A DNA stretch of 61,249 bases, from assembly GCA_022600515.1 (NCBI GenBank), contig JAHZKG010000059.1, positions 1 to 61,249 of the forward strand, given 5' to 3'. Each line of letters opens with the position of its first letter. The stretch's first letter is position 1. The notes beneath the pieces were generated by a model. It made no database searches, was not told the origin of the DNA, and saw only the letters and a program-made list of their open reading frames with translations. The position numbers and the translations under genes are program-made. Positions 54,996-61,249 of this stretch are shown piece by piece. This stretch comes from Gammaproteobacteria bacterium (GTDB lineage Bacteria; Pseudomonadota; Gammaproteobacteria; Legionellales; Legionellaceae).

Positions 54996-55712
54996 ATGAC
55001 TTTAAGCATTCAGAAAATCACTGCCGCACTATTACTCTTAAGTACGGGCGCTGGGTACTGCGGAACACCCGGTCCATTAGCAACGGAAGGGTTTAATCCT
55101 AAAAATGGACTCTATCTAGGGGCTGGCGTTGGCACATCGATTAATGATTACAATCTATACGCATTAAATTATAGCACTGGCATTAACAATACGACAAAAA
55201 AAAGCAGTGCAGATATCATAGGCAATGTGTTCATCGGGTATGGATACACCTCGCTGAATGATTTTTATTTAGGTCTAGAAGCTGGCACCAATTTTCCAGG
55301 ACGCGCAACCAACATATATAATCGCCCGGGCGTCACCGTAGCCGGTACAAATATATACAGCGACACATTAACGGCTCAAGATTATATAACACTTGATCTG
55401 GTGCCAGGCTTTAGACCCAACACCAATTGGCTCATCTATGGACGCGCAGGATTAGCTGCTGGAAATCTACAGTTTTATCAAGCGAAAAATATTACAGCAA
55501 ATACCGAAGAGGTTAATGACAGAGGTACGGAACTGGGTGGACGCCTTGGTGTCGGTTTAACGTATGCATTTAATCAATACTTAAGTTTATCAGCCGATTA
55601 TTTTTATACAGAGTATAAAAAATTCACGAACACCGTCCCTAAATATACGATTGCGTTCCAAAATAAAGGTAAATACAACTTCATCGGCGGCTCCCTGACT
55701 TACACCACCTAG
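54996..55712 (+). CDS. Outer-membrane beta-barrel protein
   Basis: This 238-residue protein starts with a signal peptide (MTLSIQKITAALLLLSTGAG), cleavage near YCG. Alternating barrel strands follow (GLYLGAGVGTSINDYNLYAL, DYITLDLVPGFRPNTNWLIY, RLGVGLTYAFNQYLSLSADY), ending in GKYNFIGGSLTYTT. It resembles 8-stranded OmpA/Omp25-like proteins. The start ATG 54996 is preceded by GGAG; ATG 54984 is too close to that site. Confidence 0.75.
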   Translation: MTLSIQKITAALLLLSTGAGYCGTPGPLATEGFNPKNGLYLGAGVGTSINDYNLYALNYSTGINNTTKKSSADIIGNVFIGYGYTSLNDFYLGLEAGTNFPGRATNIYNRPGVTVAGTNIYSDTLTAQDYITLDLVPGFRPNTNWLIYGRAGLAAGNLQFYQAKNITANTEEVNDRGTELGGRLGVGLTYAFNQYLSLSADYFYTEYKKFTNTVPKYTIAFQNKGKYNFIGGSLTYTT

Positions 55713-55724
55713 AATATTCAGAGC

Positions 55725-55760
55725 ATGGGGTCGTGTTTACTTAATAACACCTGACCCCAT
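55725..55760. repeat. Imperfect inverted repeat between convergent genes
   Basis: TGGGGTC-GTGTT and AACAC-CTGACCCCA flank a short loop, forming a stem with two bulges. It separates the barrel gene from convergent hemL and may act as a terminator, but there is no clear T-run. Confidence 0.5.
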
Positions 55761-55764
55761 TGAT

Positions 55765-57045
55765 TTAAATCATTTCAAACACACGCGCCGCACTATCAAT
55801 CGTTTTTTGTATATCGTCCATGCTATGTGCACTCGATACAAACCCAGCTTCAAAACGGGACGGCGCAAAATAAACCCCAGCTTGAAGCATTCCGTGATAA
55901 AAACGACGAAATGCCGCATCATCTGAAGCAGCCACATCGGTTTGATTCCTAATATCAGCATTATCCGTTAAGCAAAAACCAAACATGCCTCCCAGCGACC
56001 GACCTTGAAGAGGGATGTTTCCGGCTGTTGCCCCAACAATTAAGCCATCAACCAACCATTCTGTTTTTTGTGTGAGCGACTCATAAAAACCAGGTTCACG
56101 AACCGCTTCAAGCGTTGCAATCCCTGCCGCCATCGCAAGCGGATTGCCCGATAAAGTTCCGGCTTGATACACAGGGCCAACAGGTGCCAAATAATCCATG
56201 ATTTCTGTTTTTCCACCCAAAGCCCCTACAGGCATCCCACCGCCTATGATTTTACCAAGCGTTGTCAGATCAGGGGTTATATTATATAACGCTTGTGCAC
56301 CACCAAGTGCCACACGAAAACCAGTCATCACTTCATCAAAAATTAAAACCGCGCCATGGCTATCACAGAGTGCACGAAGGCCAGGTAAAAAATCAGGGGT
56401 TGGCAATACAAACCCCATGTTGCCTGCAACGGGCTCTACAATAATCGCCGCAATATCCGCACCATGTGCCTCAAATAACGCGCTTACTTCATCTAAATGA
56501 TTAAAATCAGCAACCAATGTTTCTTTTGCTGTGCTCTCTAAAATACCGGGAGATGCTGGAATTCCCAGTGTTAATACGCCTGATCCTGCATTAACCAATA
56601 AACTATCGCTATGGCCGTGGTAACAGCCTTTAAATTTTAAAATTTTATTTTTTTTTGTATAACCACGTGCAAGCCGAATGGCTGTCATGGTGGCTTCAGT
56701 GCCTGAATTAACAAACCGTATTTTTTCAAGTGCTGGCATAGAGGCTTTAATCATTTCGGCTAAAGTCGTTTCAGCGGCTGTCGGTGCACCAAAACTCATG
56801 CCACGATGCAGTGCATCTGTTACAGCGGCAATAACATCTGCGTCAGCGTGTCCGAGCACAAGGGGCCCCCAAGACCCCACATAATCAATATATGCTTTAC
56901 CATCCACATCAAATACATGCGCACCTGCACCTCGTTCAAAAAACACAGGCGTGCCACCGACACCTTGAAAGGCACGCACAGGTGAATTCACCCCCCCTGG
57001 GATCACTTGTTTAGCTGCTTCAAATAGCTGCTCTGAGTGTGTCAT
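55765..57045 (-). CDS. hemL: Glutamate-1-semialdehyde 2,1-aminomutase
   Basis: This 426-residue PLP enzyme makes 5-aminolevulinate by the C5 pathway. Seen are [40 protein letters not shown] (here IRFVNS), [18 protein letters not shown] and the PLP Lys in [20 protein letters not shown] 57045, with GGGAG upstream, gives the family length; an in-frame extension to 57126 is not needed. Together with hemC/D it shows that tetrapyrrole synthesis is intact in early steps. Confidence 0.96.
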   Translation of the reverse strand: MTHSEQLFEAAKQVIPGGVNSPVRAFQGVGGTPVFFERGAGAHVFDVDGKAYIDYVGSWGPLVLGHADADVIAAVTDALHRGMSFGAPTAAETTLAEMIKASMPALEKIRFVNSGTEATMTAIRLARGYTKKNKILKFKGCYHGHSDSLLVNAGSGVLTLGIPASPGILESTAKETLVADFNHLDEVSALFEAHGADIAAIIVEPVAGNMGFVLPTPDFLPGLRALCDSHGAVLIFDEVMTGFRVALGGAQALYNITPDLTTLGKIIGGGMPVGALGGKTEIMDYLAPVGPVYQAGTLSGNPLAMAAGIATLEAVREPGFYESLTQKTEWLVDGLIVGATAGNIPLQGRSLGGMFGFCLTDNADIRNQTDVAASDDAAFRRFYHGMLQAGVYFAPSRFEAGFVSSAHSMDDIQKTIDSAARVFEMI

Positions 57046-57257
57046 TAGATCATCTCCCAACTGGTGGCTTACATGTATTTCAAACACAAAAAAACAAAAG
57101 TTAATCTTTTCGCCACGATGCGTCAAGGAACATATCCGTTTTCTTTGTCTAAATTAGGATAAATGTTTTTTTTTTGACGCAATTTCGCTCAAATATTAAA
57201 TTCAGTGCTTTTACTTTAGTCTTTAAGGCTTTTTTAAAGCCTTAGGGGATAAAATGA

Positions 57258-58256
57258 ATGATGTGCTTAGAACTGGGCTTTTTTTTGCAACGCAGGCAAC
57301 AACAAGACCCGATCGTCCCCCTTCTGCACCCATTATTAACGCATATTTCTAAAGACGAACAAGAAAAAGCTAAAAACTGGATCATCAGCCACCCTCATCA
57401 TTTATCGTATTCAGCGCAATTTGAAGATTATACAAACAGAGATTTTATTAGCGTGTCGCCTTTTCAATTGGCTTTATGGTACAAAGACATCGATATGTGC
57501 CACATGATGATAGATTCAGCCAGTGATGACACTCGACTGCCCCTTTTCAGGCAGTATGATGAATTGAAAGCACAAGGTGCACCTTACTTGATGCACCCTG
57601 TGCTCTATGTCATGGGAACAGAAGAGGCAACTCTCTGGCCCAAAGATAACCTCGGTGCTTTTAACATTAACCCGCTACTTAATGCCTATCAATTACTCAT
57701 TAATAATTTTTACGCCTGGCGAGACAATCCATCTAGCAACAATTCCCAACTCGATACACTATGCAATCACTGGCGTCGCGGCATTGGCGCACTGCAACGA
57801 CGACTGCCATATCATTTTATTCAAGAGATGATCCGCGAAGATTTGTCTTTGGATTATAACGCCGCGGGACTGTTTGAAGCCTGCCTTCCTAGTGCAATTC
57901 CTTTAAGATTTGAAGGCAATATATTGCCGATAACAACTGCGTTCACAGATTATAACCAAGGCAAAATATTGTGTAATAATCCACTAGATCAACGCCCAGG
58001 AAGAGGGCTCGGTGTCTCTTTTGCATTAACCAGTGGTGTATATAACCAGAACCTTACTGAAGGCCTATATGTAGACGGTGATATACTGCTCGGACTTTCA
58101 ATAGAAGAACTTCAAACCGATATGGAGGGGTTACGTATATTAGATCAAATAAAAACGAATGAAATCGATAATATGCTCACTCGCCTAACGGCACCCCGCA
58201 TTTCAAACCCGGAACCACTTGATGATTCATCCAATCAACAATGTGTTATATTTTAA
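57258..58256 (+). CDS. CaaX-box protein with ankyrin-like segment, putative effector
   Basis: This 332-residue protein ends CVIF, a C-a-a-X box with aliphatic a positions, preceded by a hydrophilic tail (DDSSNQQ). Residues about 65-105 (VSPFQLALWYKDIDMCHMMI, then a helix ending LKAQG) and 150-185 (a conserved Trp and LQRRLPYHFIQEM) resemble ankyrin-associated proteins of Legionella and Coxiella. There is no signal peptide. The start is uncertain: an ATG at 57254 is better spaced from AGGGG but in another frame, joined only if the T8 run at 57279-57286 slips. Host prenylation and effector function are inference. Confidence 0.6.
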   Translation: MMCLELGFFLQRRQQQDPIVPLLHPLLTHISKDEQEKAKNWIISHPHHLSYSAQFEDYTNRDFISVSPFQLALWYKDIDMCHMMIDSASDDTRLPLFRQYDELKAQGAPYLMHPVLYVMGTEEATLWPKDNLGAFNINPLLNAYQLLINNFYAWRDNPSSNNSQLDTLCNHWRRGIGALQRRLPYHFIQEMIREDLSLDYNAAGLFEACLPSAIPLRFEGNILPITTAFTDYNQGKILCNNPLDQRPGRGLGVSFALTSGVYNQNLTEGLYVDGDILLGLSIEELQTDMEGLRILDQIKTNEIDNMLTRLTAPRISNPEPLDDSSNQQCVIF

Positions 58257-58282
58257 TCTGTTTTGCGGTACAATAGCGCCCT

Positions 58283-59464
58283 ATGAAACCCATTGATGTC
58301 ATAATTATTGGTGCCGGGGCCGCTGGCCTCATGTGCGCCATTGAAGCTGGAAAACGAGGCAAAAAAGTGCTCGTGCTGGATGCTGCCAATAAGGTCGGTA
58401 AAAAAATCTTAATGTCTGGCGGTGGCCGCTGTAATTTTACTAACTATCACATTAGCCCCGAAAGCTACCAATCACATAACCCACACTTTTGTAAATCAGC
58501 ACTTAGCCGTTATACGCAATGGGATTTTATTGAGCTTGTTAAAAAACATAAGATTGCCTATTACGAAAAAACACTCGGTCAACTCTTTTGTGTGAATAAA
58601 TCACAAGAAATCGTCAATATGTTGCTCGCAGAATGTGAGCAAGCCCGGGTTAAAATACAACTAAATACACACATTCAGCACATCAAAAAATTACCCAGCT
58701 CAAACTTTGAAGTTAAAACAAAAAATACAGCTTATGCATGTAATGCACTGGTGATTGCTGCCGGCGGGCTTTCTATTCCAACATTAGGTGCCAGCCCTTT
58801 TGCATATCATGTAGCCGAACAATTCGGGCTCCCTGTATACCCTACCCGCGCTGGACTTGTGCCTTTTACGTTGAATCCAGAAGACAAAGAAAAGCTCTCA
58901 ACGTTGTCAGGCATTGGATTACCGAGTGTGGTGTCTAATCAAAAGGCGAACTTTAAAGAAGCCTTGCTCTTCACGCACAGAGGTTTTAGTGGCCCTGCTA
59001 TTTTACAGCTTTCGTCTTATTGGTCGCCAGGCGAAACCATTACCATTAATTTACTCCCTGAGTATAATCTATTGGATATGCTTCAAAAAGCACGCATTGA
59101 AACCCCTAAAAAGCAGCTTAACTCTATATTATCCGCCCACTTACCCAAGCGTGTAATTGATGTGTTTATCCCCATGCAATATGCGGAAAAAAAACTAGGT
59201 GATTTATCTAATCCAACATTAGATAACATCACATCGCTTATTCAAAACTGGCAAGTGAAGCCCGATGGTACCGAAGGTTATCGTACCGCTGAAGTCACCT
59301 TAGGTGGAATAGATTGTAATGCAATCTCCTCTAAAACCATGGAAGCACAAAATGTACCTGGTTTATATTTCATTGGTGAAGCACTCGATATTACAGGCTT
59401 GCTCGGTGGATACAATTTTCAATGGGCTTGGTCTTCAGGATTTGCTGCAGGACAATCCGTTTAA
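58283..59464 (+). CDS. YhiN/HI0933-family FAD-dependent oxidoreductase
   Basis: This 393-residue flavoprotein has DVIIIGAGAAGLMCAIEAGK (FAD Rossmann loop), KKILMSGGGRCNFTNYH, LVIAAGGLSIPTLGAS, TRAGLVPFTL, AEVTLGGIDCNAISSKTMEA and a closing GEALDITGLLGGYNFQWAWS. All are HI0933/BaiN-type signatures. The physiological substrate is not established. It lies 26 bases after the CVIF-protein gene on the same strand. Confidence 0.92.
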   Translation: MKPIDVIIIGAGAAGLMCAIEAGKRGKKVLVLDAANKVGKKILMSGGGRCNFTNYHISPESYQSHNPHFCKSALSRYTQWDFIELVKKHKIAYYEKTLGQLFCVNKSQEIVNMLLAECEQARVKIQLNTHIQHIKKLPSSNFEVKTKNTAYACNALVIAAGGLSIPTLGASPFAYHVAEQFGLPVYPTRAGLVPFTLNPEDKEKLSTLSGIGLPSVVSNQKANFKEALLFTHRGFSGPAILQLSSYWSPGETITINLLPEYNLLDMLQKARIETPKKQLNSILSAHLPKRVIDVFIPMQYAEKKLGDLSNPTLDNITSLIQNWQVKPDGTEGYRTAEVTLGGIDCNAISSKTMEAQNVPGLYFIGEALDITGLLGGYNFQWAWSSGFAAGQSV

Positions 59465-59476
59465 TATAAAAACATC

Positions 59477-59504
59477 TTGACTTCAATCCATCATAATTTA
59501 AAAT
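59477..59504 (+). promoter_or_regulatory. Candidate sigma-70 promoter of the CSIM protein gene
   Basis: TTGACT at 59477-59482 is followed after 16 bases by TAAAAT (59499-59504), 51 bases before the ATG at 59555. This suggests the gene has its own promoter after the YhiN gene. Confidence 0.5.
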
Positions 59505-59554
59505 GGCGCACAGATTATTTATTTTATTCTGAATGACTTTTATCTGGAGCACTT

Positions 59555-60445
59555 ATGCCTACATTTTTCCAAGACAACACCACAGCCGCCGCTGAGGCAA
59601 AGCCGACTACAACCTATGAACTTAAGCCTTTCCCGACGACTGACGGCGGCTATGCCTCCGATCATGCCTGCTTAATACCGCATGGAATAACGCCTTTCCT
59701 TGGTAGAGCTAATCGCAGCTCAATGACAATCGGCGGGCTTCCTGTTCCAAGTAATGTATATCACTATATACACCCTGATTATCACAGACCTTATGCACGC
59801 TGGATGCCCCCCTTCTCACTAATTAAACATGTACTGACTGGCACATATACAGAAGAAGATACAGCCTTACCGGGTAATACCAACGGCTTTATTAGCTATG
59901 TCACTAAAAAAGGTAATAACCGCTGTGGCATATCCGATTTTGGAGTACGTTCAGGCACTGATTTCCCTGTTGCAGACGAAGCACTACATGGCAGACTTGT
60001 TGCAACGGGCGGGCATGACAGATATGTAGAGGATTATGAGCTTGCTTATGTTCAGACCGAAGCGTTTGCCCCCCTATGCAGAGAGGTCGCTCAAAGATTG
60101 ATCGCATTAGTGATTATTGGTTCTGAACAACATGAGGATACAGAAACATCCCTCAGACAACTCCTCCCTGGTGTGAATATTGAGAACATGATAGCAAGCT
60201 ATGAAGCTGCTCAAACTGAAGACGCCACAGTTACTTTTAAACAGCCGGAGCAAAATATTTTAGATTTAATGGAAGCATATAAAACAGCATTGTTAGCAGG
60301 CCAGTATCAATCGCCAGAGTTTACTAGAGTACGAGGCACAGGACCATTTATACAAGCAGAAGAAGCAAAAGAGCCTACTTATTGCTCATCTGATGACGAA
60401 ATAGCACAAAGAGAAGCAAGAGATCGCGGTTGTAGTATCATGTAA
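59555..60445 (+). CDS. CaaX-box protein ending CSIM, putative effector
   Basis: This 296-residue protein ends in CSIM, a C-a-a-X box with Met in the last place, the type recognised by eukaryotic farnesyltransferase. The preceding residues are charged (DDEIAQREARDRG), as expected for an exposed tail. The rest is a soluble alpha/beta protein I do not recognise (NRCGISDFGVRSGTDFPVAD, VAQRLIALVIIGSEQH). There is no signal peptide. A strong CTGGAG site fixes ATG 59555. Prenylation by a host is inference from the box. Confidence 0.65.
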   Translation: MPTFFQDNTTAAAEAKPTTTYELKPFPTTDGGYASDHACLIPHGITPFLGRANRSSMTIGGLPVPSNVYHYIHPDYHRPYARWMPPFSLIKHVLTGTYTEEDTALPGNTNGFISYVTKKGNNRCGISDFGVRSGTDFPVADEALHGRLVATGGHDRYVEDYELAYVQTEAFAPLCREVAQRLIALVIIGSEQHEDTETSLRQLLPGVNIENMIASYEAAQTEDATVTFKQPEQNILDLMEAYKTALLAGQYQSPEFTRVRGTGPFIQAEEAKEPTYCSSDDEIAQREARDRGCSIM

Positions 60446-60537
60446 ATGCCCCAAAAGCATGAGTATACAGGGTTTAAATATCACATATGTTTAGGCCCTG
60501 CACCTATGCAGCAGTAGCAATAAATCAGGATTTATGG

Positions 60538-60543
60538 TATAAT
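60538..60543 (+). promoter_or_regulatory. -10 box of ssrA
   Basis: A perfect TATAAT lies 16 bases upstream of the mature tmRNA 5' end, leaving room for a short 5' leader removed by RNase P. I see no good -35. Confidence 0.55.
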
Positions 60544-60559
60544 TAATAAATACCATTAT

Positions 60560-60956
60560 GGGGGTGACCTGGTTTCGACGTAGGTTACAAAACCTGAAGG
60601 GCATGCCGAGGCTGAGAATCCTCGTAAATTAGTCTCAAATAAACATAACTGCAAATGATGCAAACTGGGAAGCTGAGGCAATCGCTGCATAAGCGACTGT
60701 TTTAACTACCACCGTGTACTGCCATAAACCGCGGTACCCCGTTGACCGAGCTCGCTTATCGGTATCGCCTCAACGGTCAAAAGAGATGAGCTAGCTAATT
60801 AGAGTGTCCCACTTTAATCTGCGAAACTTAGGGAATCGTCAAAAACTATCTTGCCCGTCGGAGCGTTTTTGATTAAAAAAAAATGACACGGCTAAGCATG
60901 TAGAACCGATGGCAGCGGATTTGCGGACGCGGGTTCAATTCCCGCCGCCTCCACCA
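60560..60956 (+). ncRNA. ssrA: Transfer-messenger RNA (tmRNA)
   Basis: The 397-base RNA has the 5' GGGGGTGACCTGGTTTCGAC and the 3' GGGTTCAATTCCCGCCGCCT ending in CCACCA. The 5' GGGGGTG pairs with CGCCTCC to form the acceptor stem. The tag frame runs from GCA 60651 to TAA 60690-60692 and encodes ANDANWEAEAIAA. It adds this degradation tag to stalled peptides. Its 3' end is followed at once by IS3-type sequence. Confidence 0.96.
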
Positions 60957-61004
60957 TAACACATTGATTTTAAGTGATCTTGCGCCTAAAAAACCGACAC
61001 CTCA

Positions 61005-61249
61005 CTAAGCGACCATTTTAACTTCAAACGCCTCTGGGCTTTCATAACCAATCGTCGAGTGAAGTCGTTTTCGATTATAGTATATTTCAATGTATTCAAA
61101 CACCACATTTTTTGTAAGAGCCCTCGTTGCTAATTTCTCCCCATGAATTGCCTCAACTTTGAAACTATGGTTCCAGCTTTCCATGGCAGCATTGTCAAAG
61201 CAGTCGCCGCGCTTACTCATGCTACATACTAAACCGTGTGTGATGAAAA
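61005..61249 (-). CDS. IS3-family transposase (OrfB), C-terminal part, runs off right edge
   Basis: The last 80 codons of an IS3 OrfB integrase core: CSMSKRGDCFDNAAMESWNH with the final catalytic Glu region, and EYIEIYYNRKRLHSTIGYES, the typical C-terminus. The frame stays open through 61249. A scar of the same 3' end is found at 25469-25503. The element lies about 45 bases beyond the ssrA 3' end. Confidence 0.88.
   Translation of the reverse strand, partial: FITHGLVCSMSKRGDCFDNAAMESWNHSFKVEAIHGEKLATRALTKNVVFEYIEIYYNRKRLHSTIGYESPEAFEVKMVA

Noticed and set aside
57221-57242. Palindrome AAGGCTTT-TTT-AAAGCCTT as a terminator
   Set aside because: It lies between two divergent genes, with no upstream gene on the plus strand to terminate and no T-run; it may be a leader hairpin but nothing supports this.

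Overview
The window looks like a chromosomal segment of a gammaproteobacterium of the Legionellales (Legionella/Coxiella-like), low in GC and probably host-associated. This assignment is by inference. It rests on a mevalonate isoprenoid route with bacterial type II enzymes, Legionella-type outer-membrane barrels, a eukaryotic-like Ser/Thr kinase, a lipase-like protein, and two proteins ending in eukaryotic CaaX prenylation boxes. No rRNA is present, so the genus cannot be fixed.

Layout. 1-4.4 kb is a graveyard of mobile elements and broken genes: an IS4 transposase remnant, a palindromic element beside an S41 peptidase relic, a rhodanese relic, and an IS5-type element with hairpin ends. 4.4-16.5 kb is core: radA, xseB-ispA, tRNA-Ala, tRNA-Glu, dgt, a SPOR lipoprotein, a cold-shock protein, gspL-gspM with a murein transglycosylase, lepA-lepB-rnc, rnpB and fis. 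16.6-21.1 kb has an A-type Fe-S carrier, a HIT-like protein, crcB-DUF190, an MFS transporter and a type IV pilin. 21.1-22.9 kb is a nest of insertions: a palindromic element inside an IS903-type transposase, then an IS630 relic and another small element. 22.9-29.3 kb carries accessory genes (lipase-like, thioesterase, secreted transglycosylase-like, two GNATs, kinase) and ends at three tRNAs (Arg, Lys, Lys).

29.5-46.3 kb is mostly housekeeping. It holds fni-mvaA-mvaK2 on the minus strand, mlaE-F-D plus an auxiliary lipoprotein, pal-cpoB, queE, mvaD-mvaK1-yaiI, a TauE exporter, a rhodanese, ftsB and hemC-D-X-Y. 46.3-49.4 kb is a decaying stretch: an FAH-family gene, a broken coiled-coil gene and a phd-vapC pair whose toxin is frameshifted. 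49.4-57.1 kb holds queH, mnmC-cca-orn, an L,D-transpeptidase-like gene, an outer-membrane barrel and hemL. 57.2-60.5 kb has the two CaaX proteins flanking a YhiN-type flavoprotein. The window ends with ssrA (tmRNA) and an IS3-type transposase that runs off the edge.

How the genes work together. The five mevalonate genes convert HMG-CoA to IPP/DMAPP and ispA condenses these to farnesyl diphosphate; HMG-CoA synthase is not in the window. hemL and hemC/D feed tetrapyrrole synthesis. queE and queH serve queuosine, and mnmC, cca and rnpB serve tRNA maturation. Mla, Pal, CpoB, MltB, the SPOR protein, FtsB and the L,D-transpeptidase-like protein belong to the envelope. The most interesting inference is that the two CaaX proteins, the kinase and the lipase-like protein are host-directed effectors.
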